Shown here: positions 25,394-35,226 of the stretch, in pieces
How the letters are laid out: each line of letters begins with the position of its first letter
How positions within the stretch are numbered: position 1 is the stretch's first letter
Assembly (NCBI RefSeq): GCF_900106035.1
Contig: NZ_FNUC01000004.1
Span: forward strand, 992,001 to 1,056,000
Origin: Jiangella alba
GTDB lineage: Bacteria > Actinomycetota > Actinomycetes > Jiangellales > Jiangellaceae
Direction of reading: 5' to 3'
DNA length: 64,000 bases
Translations under genes and position numbers: made by a program
The notes under the pieces: generated by a model
Database searches by the model: none
What the model was told of the DNA's origin: nothing
The model's input: the letters and a program-made list of their open reading frames with translations, nothing else

Positions 25394-26311
25394 GTGAGTG
25401 CCACTACCGAAGTTCCCGTCGTCGGCCCCCGCCAGCCCTGCCCGTGCGGTTCGGGCAAGCGCTACAAGGCCTGCCACGGCAAGAAGGCCCGCGACGCCGA
25501 GCGGCAGTACGTCGTCCGCCCCTTCGCCGGGCTGCCGGGCGAGTGCGACTGGGTGGCCATGCGCGAGATCGTGTCCGCCGCGACGGCGCCGCTGCGGCTG
25601 GCCTCCGGCGACGACCGCTCCGTCCTCGTCTGCACGCTGCTGCCGGGCGCGTTCCCGGCGCTGGTGCGCGAGAGCGGCGAGATCCTGCTGGCGCTGCAGA
25701 CCATGACGTCCACCGGCGACCCCGCCGCCGATCTCGGCCACACGCTGGCCGCGGCGCTCGAGGCCGAGCCCGGCTCGACGGTGAGTCCTGAGCCGCGTAC
25801 GTCCAGCACGCCGCGGCTGCACGATCTCATCGACACCGACGCGGAATTCCAGGTGACGGTTCACGACGGATTCGACTACTGGTTGGATCCCGAGTCGGAT
25901 GCCGCATCGGATGCCAAGGCGGCGCTCGAGGAGGCCAATTCGGCCGTCGTTCCGGCGGCCAGGCTGACGTCGGTCGAGGCGGCCTACTGGTGCAGCCTCG
26001 GCGACCGCGACCAGGTCCGCTGGGTGCTCCCGTACGACGAGGAGCCGCTGCTGGACGGGCTGGCCCGGCTGCACGCCGGCGGCGACGACACCCTCGGCGA
26101 GGGCACCCGGCTGCTCGGCACCTTCCGCGCCGCCGGTCTGCTCGTCCCGGTCTGGGATCTGGTCGACGGCACGCCCGCCGACGCCGTCGAGGAACCCGCC
26201 GCCGCGCTGGGCGAACGGCTGGCCGCGGCGGTGGCCGAGAAGGCGCCGCTGACGTCCGAGCAGCGCCGCGCTCGGGCCGGCCTCGCGAACCGTCAGGTGA
26301 CCATCCGCTGA
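25394..26311 (+). CDS. SEC-C motif / DUF5926 protein
   Basis: 305 residues, start GTG, 8 bases after TACCCT (probably leaderless). The N-terminus has the SEC-C zinc-binding motif (RQPCPCGSGKRYKACHGKK) with Cys-x-Cys and Cys-His spacing as in SecA tails. The rest is DUF5926, conserved in actinobacteria (FAGLPGECDWVAMREIVSAA; LTSVEAAYWCSLGDRDQVRW). Function is unknown; SEC-C domains often mediate zinc-dependent protein contacts. Confidence 0.88.
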   Translation: MSATTEVPVVGPRQPCPCGSGKRYKACHGKKARDAERQYVVRPFAGLPGECDWVAMREIVSAATAPLRLASGDDRSVLVCTLLPGAFPALVRESGEILLALQTMTSTGDPAADLGHTLAAALEAEPGSTVSPEPRTSSTPRLHDLIDTDAEFQVTVHDGFDYWLDPESDAASDAKAALEEANSAVVPAARLTSVEAAYWCSLGDRDQVRWVLPYDEEPLLDGLARLHAGGDDTLGEGTRLLGTFRAAGLLVPVWDLVDGTPADAVEEPAAALGERLAAAVAEKAPLTSEQRRARAGLANRQVTIR

Positions 26312-26335
26312 CGTCGCCGGACCCCGGCGCAGAGA

Positions 26336-26382
26336 AGACCCCGACCGCTCACGACGGGGGAACACGAGCGACCGGGGCCTCT
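26336..26382. terminator. Rho-independent-like terminator after the DUF5926 gene
   Basis: AGACCCCGACCGCT and AGCGACCGGGGCCT form a 14-base stem with two or three mismatches or G-T pairs around a 19-base loop, followed by CTTT. It lies 24 bases after the DUF5926 stop and faces the 3' end of arginine deiminase 130 bases away. Confidence 0.6.
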
Positions 26383-26514
26383 TTGGAGCTTACCGCCTAC
26401 CAGGGGTAGAAGTTCCACCGATTGGCGACTTCTTGAGATTCATTCCGTTACGTTCCGGTCTCGACCGGTCTGTACCGTTGTCGAAACAGTGCCGTGGCGC
26501 GAAGTACACCGGCG

Positions 26515-27741
26515 TCAGCTAGGGCTCGGCTCCGCGGAGTCGCGGCGGATCGGGCACGACATACACCGCGGTCCGCCCCGGCCGGAGCCCAGCTCGCTGC
26601 CGGCGATGCGCAGCACCTCGATGCCGGCGTCCTCGAGCCGGGCATTGGTCTCGATGTTGCGCTCGTAGGCGACGGCCAGCCGCGGCCCGATGGCCAGCGT
26701 GTTGTTGCCGTCGTCCCACTGCTCGCGCTCGGCGGTGACGGGGTCGAGGCCGGTCTCGACGATGCGCAGCGCGTCGATGCCCATGGCCGCCGCGGCCGCC
26801 TCGACGAACGGCGCCGGCTCGGGGTCGACGACGAGGTCGTCGCCGGACCACCGCAGCGCGACCGCCGTCAACTCGTCGGCGACGTTCGGGTACATGACGA
26901 TCGCGTCGTGGTCGACCATCGTGAGGACGGTGTCGAGGTGCATCGTGGCGCGGTCCTGCGCGATCGGGACGGCCAGGACGGTGTGCGCGAGGCCGCCGCT
27001 CAGCACGTTGCGGGCCAGCCGCTCGACGCCGGCCGGCGTGGTGCGCTCGCCGGTGCCGACCGCGACGACACCGGGCCCGAGCAGCAGCACGTCGCCGCCC
27101 TCGAGGTTCTCCAGCTGCGGGCCGTACACCTCCGGCACCCCGGCGAAGCGCGGGTGGTGCCGGTAGATCGCCGAGGTCAGACTGGTCTCGCGGCGCCGTG
27201 CGGCCATGGCGAGGCTGGTGACGGCGACGTGGTCGCCGATGCGCACGCTGGAGTCGCGGGTGAACAACAGGTTCGGCAGCGGGTCGATGACGAAGTCGTG
27301 CGGGTCCATCAGCCGGTAGGTCAGCCCGCGGCCGGACCGCAGTTCCTCGTGTGCGAGCCCGGCCATGAGCACCTGGGCGAGGTCGTCGGGGTGCAGCCCG
27401 CCGAGGTGCGACCGGAGCACGTCGCGCAGGGTGTCGCCGTGCCGCGGGTCGGACAGCGCCGCCTCGACGCACTCGTGCCGGGCGTCGTCGCCGGACAGCG
27501 TCTGTGTCAGCAGGTCGGCGAGGTAGAGCACCTCGACGCCGTGGTCGCGCAGCGTGCCGGCGAACGCGTCGTGCTCGTCCTGCGCGCGGCCCACCCACGG
27601 GACGCCGTCGAACAGCAGCTTGTCGTTGTTGCGCGGCGTGAGCCGCTTCAGCTCCGGACCGGGCCGGTGCAGCATGACGGTGCGCAGCCGCCCGACCTCG
27701 GAGTCGGCGGCGTCGACGGTGGTGGACGCGGACGTTGTCAT
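26515..27741 (-). CDS. arcA: Arginine deiminase
   Basis: 408 residues, cytoplasmic; converts L-arginine to citrulline and ammonia. Family signatures are complete: [19 protein letters not shown] at the N-terminus, substrate-binding Asp in NLLFTRDSS, the Glu/Asp of [12 protein letters not shown], catalytic His in ATMHLDTVL, and nucleophile Cys393 in GGPRCMSCP near the C-terminus. It stands alone: no carbamate kinase, ornithine carbamoyltransferase or antiporter lies within the window, so a complete ATP-yielding pathway cannot be claimed. It diverges from the glycosyltransferase gene across 36 bases. Confidence 0.95.
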   Translation of the reverse strand: MTTSASTTVDAADSEVGRLRTVMLHRPGPELKRLTPRNNDKLLFDGVPWVGRAQDEHDAFAGTLRDHGVEVLYLADLLTQTLSGDDARHECVEAALSDPRHGDTLRDVLRSHLGGLHPDDLAQVLMAGLAHEELRSGRGLTYRLMDPHDFVIDPLPNLLFTRDSSVRIGDHVAVTSLAMAARRRETSLTSAIYRHHPRFAGVPEVYGPQLENLEGGDVLLLGPGVVAVGTGERTTPAGVERLARNVLSGGLAHTVLAVPIAQDRATMHLDTVLTMVDHDAIVMYPNVADELTAVALRWSGDDLVVDPEPAPFVEAAAAAMGIDALRIVETGLDPVTAEREQWDDGNNTLAIGPRLAVAYERNIETNARLEDAGIEVLRIAGSELGSGRGGPRCMSCPIRRDSAEPSPS

Positions 27742-27777
27742 CGAGAGCTGAGGCTACAGCCCCTAAGCTTGGCGCCC

Positions 27778-28533
27778 ATGACCACCGAGGACCCCCGGGC
27801 CGACGGCGTCGCCGCGATCATCCCGGCCAAGGACGAACAGGACCGCATCGCGGCCACCGTCGAGGCCACGAAGAGCATCCCGGGGGTCGATCTCGTCGTC
27901 GTGGTCGACGACGGCTCCGCCGACCGCACGGCCGCCACGGCCACCGAGGCCGGCGCCATCGTCGTCGGGCACGCCCGCAACCGCGGCAAGGCCGCCGCCA
28001 TGGAGACCGGCGCCACGGCGCTGGCCGCCATCGAGGCACGCGAGGCCGGCCGCACGGCGCCGCGCGCGCTGCTCTTCCTCGACGCCGACCTCGAGTCGAC
28101 GGCGGGCAACGCACTGCCGCTGATCGGCCCGGTGCTGACCGGCGAGGCTGACATGACCATCGGCGTGCTGCCCGCCCAGCGCACCGAGGGCGGCGGCCGC
28201 GGCCTCGTGGTCGACCTCGCCCGCACCGGCATCGAGCGGGCCACCGGCTGGACGGCCACGCAGCCGCTGTCCGGCCAGCGCTGCCTCACCCGGGCCGCGT
28301 TCGAGGCCGCGCTGCCGCTGGCTGAGGGGTTCGGCGTCGAGACCGGCCTCACCATCGACCTGCTGCGGGCCGGCTTCCGCGTCGTCGAGGTCGACGTCGA
28401 GTTCCATCACCGCGTCACCGGCACCGACCTCAAGGCCCAGCTGCACCGCGGCAAGCAGTACGCCCACGTCATGCGTGCGCTGGTCACCCGCGGCATCCGC
28501 CCGTCCGCCCCGGCCCGGTTCCGCCGTGTCTGA
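27778..28533 (+). CDS. Family 2 glycosyltransferase
   Basis: 251 residues, soluble GT-A fold. GT2 markers: AAIIPAKDEQDRIAATVEA, VVVVDDGSADRTAATA, the metal-binding LLFLDADLE, and PLSGQRCLTRAAFEAALPLA, which resembles the acceptor loop of glucosyl-3-phosphoglycerate synthases and related actinobacterial enzymes. TAAGCT lies 8 bases upstream of the ATG. It overlaps the next gene by 8 bases and is in one operon with it. Donor and acceptor are unknown. Confidence 0.85.
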   Translation: MTTEDPRADGVAAIIPAKDEQDRIAATVEATKSIPGVDLVVVVDDGSADRTAATATEAGAIVVGHARNRGKAAAMETGATALAAIEAREAGRTAPRALLFLDADLESTAGNALPLIGPVLTGEADMTIGVLPAQRTEGGGRGLVVDLARTGIERATGWTATQPLSGQRCLTRAAFEAALPLAEGFGVETGLTIDLLRAGFRVVEVDVEFHHRVTGTDLKAQLHRGKQYAHVMRALVTRGIRPSAPARFRRV

Positions 28534-29347
28534 CGCCTGGGAGACCGACCGGCTCGACCTCGCCGGCTACCTGACGCGGCTGGGCATCGCGCAGCGCCCG
28601 CCGAGCCGGGACGCCTTGGACAAGCTGCACGAGGCGCACGTCCGCACGTTCACCTTCGACAACATCGACGTGCTGCTCGACCAGCATGCTGGGGTGGGGC
28701 TGCCCGCCATCCAGGAGAAGTTCGCCGGCCGCGGCCGCGGCGGCTACTGCTTCGAGCACTCGACCATCGTCGCCGCGGCGCTGCAACGGCTCGGCTACGA
28801 CGTCGTCCGGCACCTCGGCCGCGTCGGCGACCCCGCGGCCGGCACCCAGCAGGGCCGCAGCCACATGGTCGTCGAGGTCGTGCTGGACGGTGAGCGGTTG
28901 CTCTGCGATCCGGGGTTCGGCATGGGCCTGCTGCGGCCGACGCCGCTGGCCGACGGCGCCGAGTCCGACCAGGACGGCTGGCCGTACCGCGTCGTCAGCG
29001 CCGGCCCCGGCCTCTGGGGGCTGCAGCGCTACCGCGAGGCGGGCTGGGAGCTGGCGCACACGACGGACGAGTACGACGTGAAGCCGATCGACGTCGTCAT
29101 GGCGCACCACTACACCAGCACGTTCCCCGGCATCCACTTCCGCACCGGCCTCATGGTCGGCAAGCACCTGCCCGGCCGGCACGTCATGGTCACCCACCGC
29201 ACGGTGACCATCCGCCGTCCCGGCGAGGCCACGGAGCACCGCGACCTGCGCGACGGCGAGCTGGCCGAGTGGCTGCGGGTGCTCGAGGTGCCGCTCGGCG
29301 CGGACGAGCTGGCCCGGCTGCTGGAGCGCGTCGCCGCCCTAGGGTGA
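28526..29347 (+). CDS. nat: Arylamine N-acetyltransferase
   Basis: 273 residues. The catalytic triad of NAT enzymes is present: Cys75 (RGGYCFEHS), His113 (RSHMVVEV) and Asp128 (LCDPGFG). The N-terminal LDLAGYLTRLGI and HEAHVRTFTFDNIDVLL are also typical. NATs transfer an acyl group from CoA to arylamines or hydrazines and in mycobacteria belong to sterol catabolism. The start is a GTG inside the end of the glycosyltransferase gene. Its last 9 bases overlap the convergent membrane-protein gene. Confidence 0.92.
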   Translation: MSDAWETDRLDLAGYLTRLGIAQRPPSRDALDKLHEAHVRTFTFDNIDVLLDQHAGVGLPAIQEKFAGRGRGGYCFEHSTIVAAALQRLGYDVVRHLGRVGDPAAGTQQGRSHMVVEVVLDGERLLCDPGFGMGLLRPTPLADGAESDQDGWPYRVVSAGPGLWGLQRYREAGWELAHTTDEYDVKPIDVVMAHHYTSTFPGIHFRTGLMVGKHLPGRHVMVTHRTVTIRRPGEATEHRDLRDGELAEWLRVLEVPLGADELARLLERVAALG

Positions 29348-31654
29348 CGGCGTCAGCAGCTCGCGCTCGGCCGGTGACGGCGCCGGCGTCGGGCCCTGCG
29401 ACGCCGCGACCGCGGCCATGCCCAGCGGCACGCCCACCGTCAGCAGCAGCGCCGGCACGATGATGCCGGAGTCGTTGGCGGCGAACCCGGCCGCGCCGGT
29501 CAGCAGCGCCGCCCACACCAGGTACCGGAACAGCGACCAGTGCTGCACCGTGCGGGTGACCGCGTTCTCGCCGTCGGGGCGGATCAGCCACAGGATCAGC
29601 AGGTAGGCCAGCGGCACCAGCCAGCCGTAGATCGGCCAGCGTTCCAGCGTGCCGAGCGACGCCTCGGCCTTGCGGAAGATCACCGTCAGGGCGTCGCCGG
29701 AGAGCAGGTCGGCGAAGAAGCTGCCGAAGTGGGTGCGCGAGCCGGGCGGGCGCAGCCAGTCGAGGAACGCGAACAGCCCGAACAGCGCCGTCGCGCCGAG
29801 CGCGGCGAGCGCCAGCTTCGCGATGGTGATGCGGGCGCCGAGGGTGCCGAGCACGAGGACGGCGAAGCCGGGGATCGCGGCCAGGATGCCGCCGACGTCG
29901 GCGCCGGCCTGCGGCGCGCCGTCGATGACCACGGCGATCATGCCGACGGCGGCCACCGCGCCCGCGGCGAAGCGCCGGGACTTGCCGATGTCGAGCAGCC
30001 ACTGGCCCAGCGCCGCCGCGGCCACCAGGCTGGCCACCACGAAGATCGCGAACGGGATGTTGCCGAAGCCGTAGAAGCGGCCGGCCACCAGCGGCGAGAG
30101 CCCCAGCAGGCTGGACTGCTGCAGGCTCGACCCGCTGGCGACGTCGACCGCCAGCACCGTCGCCGTCACCCCGGCCACCACGCCCGGCGGACCGTAGGCA
30201 CGGCGCCGCCACGGCCCGGCCAGCGCGACGATGGTCAGCACCAGCGTGCTGACCACGATCGACGTCCACAGCACGGTGTTCGGCTGGTCGTAGCGCCACC
30301 ACCGGGTGATGTTGGCGAGGTACGACGCCACCGGCGCGGCCGCCACGAGCACGGCCACCACCTGCACGACGCGCAGGACGGCCGGGCGGAACGAGACGCC
30401 GCGCAGCAGCGCCAGCAGGGCCGCCGCGCACACGACCACCAGCAGCCCGCCGAGGATCTGGAAGAACGGCCCGGACTGGTCGCGGTAGATCGCCGACGCG
30501 CGGTCGACGCCGATCAGTTCGGACACCGTGCCCGCGGAGCTGCCCGGGTGCGGGCCGGCCGCCCGCCACGGCCGCCCGACGACGTCCTTCGCGGGGTCCT
30601 CGACGCCGGCGTAGGCGAGCAGCGTCGGCGCGATGTCGGTCAGCTGCACCAGACCCGGCCACAGCGTGGACGACGACGTGAGCCAGTTCGGCCCGAACGT
30701 GCCGCCGTCGGCGATGGGACCCAGGGCGAGCGCGGCGCGCAGCCCGGCCGGCGGGATCGGCGTCGGCTCGTCCGGCAGCGGGATGGTGGTGCCGACGCTG
30801 TCGGACAGGCCCGCGATCATCAGCGCGGTGTCGGGCGGCAGCTGGTCGATGATGCGCTTGACCTGCTGGTCGATGGCGGCCGCGGTCTGCGCGCGGGCGT
30901 CGAGGGCGGCTTGGTCGGCGAGCTCGTCGCTGCCGTTCGGCGCCGGGTTCGACAGCCCGCCGAGGTCGATGACCGTGACCGGGCACTGGTTCAGCAGCCC
31001 GGCGCCGATGTCGCCGGAGCTCTGGTGGTACGACGCGACCCGGCCGGTGGAGTCGGCCAGCGCCATCGCCGCGCCCGGGCCGACCGCCGTGGCGCACACG
31101 CCGGCCTCGGCCAGGCGGTCGCCGAGCAGGCCGATCTCGGCGTTGTAGGAGTTGTCGTCCTGTTGCTGCTGCAGCAGTTCCCAGCCCGGCACGACGACGC
31201 CCGGCCCGTCGGGCGCGGACGTGGGCTCCGGCGGCTGGCGGCAGAAGCGGTCGCCGCCGCCGTCGGCGTCGATGTCGTGGAGGTCGGTGGAGCGGCGCCC
31301 CGAGCTCACCGTCAGCCAGCCGTCGACCACACAGGTGCGGGTGCGGACGGTGCGCACCGTCAGCGATCCGGCCGCCTCGGAACCCGCCATGTCGTAGAGC
31401 GTCGGCATGCCCTCGGGGGTGATGTCGGGCCACGACAGGCCCGGGATGCCGAGGAGGACGACGCGCTGCTGCGGGTCGGACGTGGTGGCCGGCTCCGGCG
31501 TCTCGGCGGCCGCGGGCGACGCCGTGAGGAGCGGGGCGAGGACCGCGAGCAGGGCCACGAGAAGCCCGGCGAGGCGAGTCCGGACCGCCCGCACCCGGTG
31601 CCGTTCGGCGCCGGGATGCGTGCCGGTGCTGCCTGCGCGCTCCACGTCCATCAT
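29339..31654 (-). CDS. Large membrane protein with alkaline-phosphatase-like extracytoplasmic domain
   Basis: 771 residues. A signal/membrane segment (RLAGLLVALLAVLAPLLTAS) precedes an extracytoplasmic region of about 350 residues with alkaline-phosphatase-superfamily features (VVLLGIPGLSWPDI, TPEGMPTLYDMA; TALMIAGLSDSVG; LVQLTDIAPTLLAYAGV). About ten membrane helices follow. This architecture is conserved in actinobacteria without an experimentally known role; modification of cell-envelope phosphoglycans is possible. The metal-binding Asp/His set is incomplete by eye, so catalytic activity is not assured. It converges on and overlaps the nat gene by 9 bases. Confidence 0.82.
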   Translation of the reverse strand: MMDVERAGSTGTHPGAERHRVRAVRTRLAGLLVALLAVLAPLLTASPAAAETPEPATTSDPQQRVVLLGIPGLSWPDITPEGMPTLYDMAGSEAAGSLTVRTVRTRTCVVDGWLTVSSGRRSTDLHDIDADGGGDRFCRQPPEPTSAPDGPGVVVPGWELLQQQQDDNSYNAEIGLLGDRLAEAGVCATAVGPGAAMALADSTGRVASYHQSSGDIGAGLLNQCPVTVIDLGGLSNPAPNGSDELADQAALDARAQTAAAIDQQVKRIIDQLPPDTALMIAGLSDSVGTTIPLPDEPTPIPPAGLRAALALGPIADGGTFGPNWLTSSSTLWPGLVQLTDIAPTLLAYAGVEDPAKDVVGRPWRAAGPHPGSSAGTVSELIGVDRASAIYRDQSGPFFQILGGLLVVVCAAALLALLRGVSFRPAVLRVVQVVAVLVAAAPVASYLANITRWWRYDQPNTVLWTSIVVSTLVLTIVALAGPWRRRAYGPPGVVAGVTATVLAVDVASGSSLQQSSLLGLSPLVAGRFYGFGNIPFAIFVVASLVAAAALGQWLLDIGKSRRFAAGAVAAVGMIAVVIDGAPQAGADVGGILAAIPGFAVLVLGTLGARITIAKLALAALGATALFGLFAFLDWLRPPGSRTHFGSFFADLLSGDALTVIFRKAEASLGTLERWPIYGWLVPLAYLLILWLIRPDGENAVTRTVQHWSLFRYLVWAALLTGAAGFAANDSGIIVPALLLTVGVPLGMAAVAASQGPTPAPSPAERELLTPSP

Positions 31655-31736
31655 GCACGACCGTATCCGTAGCGGGCCGATCTCACGCCAACGACGGCGC
31701 TAATTGTGGCCAGGCTGACACACTAGTCTTCTGAAC

Positions 31737-32672
31737 ATGACCGATCGCTACGCCTATCTCGGCCCGGAGGCGACGTTCACCGAGGCGGCCGCCCTGCGGT
31801 TTCCCGCCCTGGCCGGCGCGACGCTGGAGCCGTCGCCCACGGTGCACGCCGCCATCAACGCCGTGCGTACCGGCGAGGTCTCCGGCGCCGTCGTCCCCGT
31901 CGAGAACTCCGTCGAAGGGTCGGTCAACGCCACGCTCGACGAGCTGATCCGCGGCGAGCCGCTCGCCATCACCGCCGAGGTGCTGCTGCCGGTCACGTTC
32001 ACGCTGCTCGCCCGCCCCGGTACGGACCTCGCCGGCATCCGGCGCATCGTCACGCACCCGGTGGCCGAGGCGCAGTGCCGCGCGTGGGTCACGGCGAAGC
32101 TGCCCGACGCCGTCATCTCCCTCGGCCCGTCCACGGCCGCCGCAGCCGCATCGGTCGCCAACCGCACGCCCGGCCCCGACGGCACCGTCGCCGACGCCGC
32201 CATCGCCGCGCCGCTGGCCGGCGAGCGCTATGGCCTCGACGCCCTCGCCGTCGACATCGGCGAAGACTCCGACGCCGTCACCCGCTTCGTCCTCGTCACG
32301 CCGCCGGGGCGGCCGGGCCGGCCGACGGGCTCCGACAAGACCACCCTCGTCGCCTTCATCCGCGACGACCACCCCGGCGCGCTGCTCGAGATCCTCGAGC
32401 AGTTCTCCGCCCGGGGCGTGAACCTCACCCGCATCGAGTCGCGGCCCACCGGCAACGGCATGGGCCGCTACTGCTTCGCCATCGACGTCGAGGGCCACGT
32501 CGCCGACGCCCGCGTCGGCGAGGCGATGATGGGCCTGCGCCGGGTGTGCGCCACGGTGCGCTTCCTCGGCTCCTACCCCCGCGCCGACGGCGTCCGCCCG
32601 CCCGTCCTCCCCGGCACGTCGAACAGCGACTTCACCGACGCCGCGGAGTGGCTGGCACAGCTGCGCGGATGA
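31737..32672 (+). CDS. pheA: Prephenate dehydratase
   Basis: 311 residues; converts prephenate to phenylpyruvate in phenylalanine synthesis. Catalytic domain: YAYLGPEATFTEAAALRFP, AVVPVENSVEGSVNATLDEL (substrate-binding Thr-Arg-Phe later, SDAVTRFVLV). The C-terminal ACT domain (TTLVAFIRDDHPGALLEIL) has the ESRP allosteric motif (RIESRPTGNGMG) that binds phenylalanine. TAGTCT is 7 bases before the ATG. serS lies downstream, as in many actinobacteria, but a small gntR gene now intervenes. Confidence 0.95.
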   Translation: MTDRYAYLGPEATFTEAAALRFPALAGATLEPSPTVHAAINAVRTGEVSGAVVPVENSVEGSVNATLDELIRGEPLAITAEVLLPVTFTLLARPGTDLAGIRRIVTHPVAEAQCRAWVTAKLPDAVISLGPSTAAAAASVANRTPGPDGTVADAAIAAPLAGERYGLDALAVDIGEDSDAVTRFVLVTPPGRPGRPTGSDKTTLVAFIRDDHPGALLEILEQFSARGVNLTRIESRPTGNGMGRYCFAIDVEGHVADARVGEAMMGLRRVCATVRFLGSYPRADGVRPPVLPGTSNSDFTDAAEWLAQLRG

Positions 32673-32691
32673 AACCCCCGCGCGCTCCCGC
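32671..32691. repeat. 21-base direct repeat, left copy
   Basis: GAAACCCCCGCGCGCTCCCG plus C, beginning at the last two bases of the pheA stop region. The identical sequence lies at 33107-33127, right before serS. Similarity continues for about 10 bases with mismatches (CCCG/CCCGA). The two copies bracket the small gntR gene. Confidence 0.85.
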
Positions 32692-32744
32692 ACCCCGCCC
32701 GACTGCCCGCCCGGCGCCCGGCTTCGGACCCCGCGTGCTATGCA

Positions 32745-32760
32745 ACGCGTACCGACGCGT
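32745..32760. promoter_or_regulatory. Possible GntR operator
   Basis: ACGCGT-accg-ACGCGT: two palindromic hexamers 4 bases apart, about 45 bases before the gntR start. TACGCT at about 32763 could be a -10 box. Self-regulation is common for GntR proteins; this is a weak prediction. Confidence 0.3.
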
Positions 32761-32804
32761 CCCTACGCTGACCAGCGCGAACCGGTGACCTGGATTCCGG
32801 CCTC

Positions 32805-33080
32805 GTGCCCGAATTCGTGCCGGACTACACGTCAGACACGACCGTCTACGTTCAGTTGGCCGACTTCCTGGCGGACGAGATCAGAGCCGGCCGTCCGTCT
32901 GCCGGTGGCCGGCTCCCCGGCGAGAACGAGATGGTCGGGATCTACGGCGTCTCGCTCACGACGATCCGCCGCGCGCTCGGCGTCCTTCGCGAACGTGGCG
33001 TCGTGCGGACGGTGCCGGTCAAGGGCACCTTCGTCATCGGCCCGCCGCCGGCCGACGATGGCACGGAGCGGTCCGGCTAG
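32805..33080 (+). CDS. Small GntR-family regulator (DNA-binding domain only)
   Basis: 91 residues, start GTG. It is a complete GntR winged helix ([57 protein letters not shown]) with almost no C-terminal effector domain, so it is either a mini-regulator or a truncated gene. It lies between pheA and serS inside a 436-base segment bounded by 21-base direct repeats, which suggests late insertion or local duplication. Confidence 0.8.
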   Translation: MPEFVPDYTSDTTVYVQLADFLADEIRAGRPSAGGRLPGENEMVGIYGVSLTTIRRALGVLRERGVVRTVPVKGTFVIGPPPADDGTERSG

Positions 33081-33106
33081 ACGCCGCCCGCGGCAGGCGT
33101 CCGCCC

Positions 33107-33127
33107 GAAACCCCCGCGCGCTCCCGC
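33107..33127. repeat. 21-base direct repeat, right copy
   Basis: Exact second copy of the sequence at 32671-32691. It runs into the serS promoter (TACCCT at 33140-33145). If the ancestral order was pheA-repeat-serS, one copy would be the original intergenic sequence and the other would be the duplication created on insertion. Confidence 0.85.
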
Positions 33128-33151
33128 GTCCCGGCCCGATACCCTCGGGTG

Positions 33152-34414
33152 GTGCTAGATCTGCGCCTGATCCGGGAAGACCCCGACCGTGTCCGCGCCT
33201 CGCAGCGAGCGCGCGGCGAGAGCGAGACCGTCGTCGACGAGTTGCTCGCCGCCGACGAGTCGCGCCGGTCCTCCCTGGCCGAGTTCGAGCGGCTGCGCGC
33301 GGAGCAGAAGCGCCTGGGCAAGCTCATCCCGAAGGCCGCGCCCGACGAGAAGCAGCAGCTGCTCGCCACCACCCGCGAGCTCGCGGCCGCGGTGAAGAGC
33401 GCCGAGGCGGCCGCCGACGACGCGCAGTCGAAGCTCGACGAGCTGGCGCGGGTGCCGTCGAACCTCGTCCTCGACGGCGTGCCCGCGGGCGGCGAGGACG
33501 ACTACACCGTGCTCCGCGAGGTGGGCGACAAGCCGTCGCTGGAGAAGGTCCGCGACCACCTCGAGCTGGGCGAGGGGCTGCGCGCCATCGACACCGAGCG
33601 CGGGGCGAAGGTGTCGGGCGCCCGGTTCTATTTCCTCACGGGGGTGGGCGCGCAGCTCGAGCTGGCCATCCTCAACCACGGCATGGCCACGGCCGTCGCC
33701 GCCGGGTTCACCCCGGTCATCACGCCCACGCTGGTGCGGCCCGAGATCATGGCCGGCACCGGCTTCCTCGGCGCGCACGCCGACGAGATCTACCGCATCG
33801 ATGCCGACGACCTCTACCTCGTCGGCACCAGCGAGGTCGCGCTGGCCGGCTACCACGCCGACGAGATCGTCGACCTCTCCGACGGGCCGCTGCGCTACGC
33901 CGGCTGGTCGGCCTGCTACCGCCGCGAAGCGGGTTCCTACGGAAAGGACACCCGCGGGATCATCCGCGTTCACCAGTTCCACAAGGTCGAGATGTTCTGC
34001 TACTGCCACGAGGAGGACGCGGCCGACGAGCACGCGCGTCTGCTCGGGTGGGAGGAGCAGATGCTGGGCGACATGGAGCTGCCGTACCGCGTCATCGACG
34101 TCGCCGCGGGCGACCTCGGGTCCAGCGCGGCCCGCAAGTTCGACTGCGAGGCGTGGCTACCGTCGCAGCAGCGCTACCTGGAGCTGACGTCCACGTCGAA
34201 CTGCACCACGTTCCAGGCCCGGCGGCTCGGCGTCCGCGAGCGCACCGACGCCGGCACCCGTCCGGTCGCGACGCTCAACGGCACGCTGGCCACCACCCGG
34301 TGGATCGTGGCGCTGCTCGAGAACCACCAGCAGCCCGACGGCTCGGTGTACGTGCCGAAGGCGCTGCGGCCGTTCCTCGGCGGACGCGAGCTGCTGACGC
34401 CGGTCGCGACGTGA
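33152..34414 (+). CDS. serS: Seryl-tRNA synthetase
   Basis: 420 residues, class II aminoacyl-tRNA synthetase. The N-terminus ([19 protein letters not shown]) is followed by the long coiled-coil tRNA-binding arm (about residues 30-105), motif 2 ([20 protein letters not shown]) and motif 3 ([20 protein letters not shown]). Two GTG codons are in tandem; the second was chosen because TACCCT lies 6 bases before it, giving a leaderless start and the usual N-terminus. Its stop overlaps the next gene (GTGA). Confidence 0.96.
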   Translation: MLDLRLIREDPDRVRASQRARGESETVVDELLAADESRRSSLAEFERLRAEQKRLGKLIPKAAPDEKQQLLATTRELAAAVKSAEAAADDAQSKLDELARVPSNLVLDGVPAGGEDDYTVLREVGDKPSLEKVRDHLELGEGLRAIDTERGAKVSGARFYFLTGVGAQLELAILNHGMATAVAAGFTPVITPTLVRPEIMAGTGFLGAHADEIYRIDADDLYLVGTSEVALAGYHADEIVDLSDGPLRYAGWSACYRREAGSYGKDTRGIIRVHQFHKVEMFCYCHEEDAADEHARLLGWEEQMLGDMELPYRVIDVAAGDLGSSAARKFDCEAWLPSQQRYLELTSTSNCTTFQARRLGVRERTDAGTRPVATLNGTLATTRWIVALLENHQQPDGSVYVPKALRPFLGGRELLTPVAT

Positions 34415-35226
34415 CGCTGCCCCAGGGGTGGCGCCCGGAGCTCGTGGCGCTCGACGTCGACGGCACGCTGGTCACGTACGCCGAGGCGCACCAGCCGCCC
34501 CGGCCACCCGTCGTCGACGCGGTGCGGCGGGCGCGCGACGCCGGCGCGCACGTCGTCGTCGCGACCGGGCGGTCGATGCACTCGACGCTGCCGCTGCTCG
34601 ACCTGCTCGGGCTCAAGGACGGCTACGCGGTCTGCTCGAACGGCGCGGTGGTGGTCGACGTCGCGATGCGGGCGCCGGTCGAGATCGAGTCGTTCGACAT
34701 CACCGACACCGTCCGCTACTTCACCGCCACCATCCCCGACGCCGTTCTGGCGGTCGAGGAGCTGGGCCGCGGCTACCGCGTCACCGGCGAGTTCCCGGCC
34801 GGCGACCTCGACGGCGACACCACCGTCGTCCCGCACGACCAACTGGTCGCCAAGCCGGTCACGCGGCTGGTGGTGCGCTGGCCCAACGGCGACCGCGACC
34901 GGCTGCGCGACATCGCCCGCGACTCCGGCCTGCCCAGCGTCGACTACGCCATCGGCTTCACGGCGTGGCTCGACATCATGCCGGTCGGCGTCTCGAAGGC
35001 GTCCGGGCTGGCCAAGGTGGCCACCCGCCTCGGCGTGACGGCCTCCGACGCGCTCGCCGTCGGCGACGGTCACAACGACCTCGAGATGCTGCGCTGGGCC
35101 GCCGTCGGCGTCGCGATGGGCCAGGCCCCGGACGACGTCAAGGCCGTCGCCGACACCGTCTGCGGGGACGTGGAGTCCAACGGCCTGGCCGCGCTCCTCG
35201 AGGCCTACTTCCCCGCTCCGGAGTAG
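34411..35226 (+). CDS. HAD-superfamily Cof-type phosphatase
   Basis: 271 residues. HAD motif I is [12 protein letters not shown] (nucleophile Asp and general acid Asp), motif [11 protein letters not shown], and motifs III/IV are [13 protein letters not shown] and [16 protein letters not shown], with a Cof-type C2 cap between. These enzymes dephosphorylate small phosphometabolites with Mg2+. It is coupled to serS through a GTGA overlap, an arrangement common in actinobacteria; substrate unknown. Confidence 0.9.
   Translation: MTLPQGWRPELVALDVDGTLVTYAEAHQPPRPPVVDAVRRARDAGAHVVVATGRSMHSTLPLLDLLGLKDGYAVCSNGAVVVDVAMRAPVEIESFDITDTVRYFTATIPDAVLAVEELGRGYRVTGEFPAGDLDGDTTVVPHDQLVAKPVTRLVVRWPNGDRDRLRDIARDSGLPSVDYAIGFTAWLDIMPVGVSKASGLAKVATRLGVTASDALAVGDGHNDLEMLRWAAVGVAMGQAPDDVKAVADTVCGDVESNGLAALLEAYFPAPE

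Noticed and set aside
33149-33151. First of two tandem GTG codons as the serS start
   Set aside because: The TACCCT box spacing and the usual N-terminus of actinobacterial SerRS favour the second GTG at 33152.
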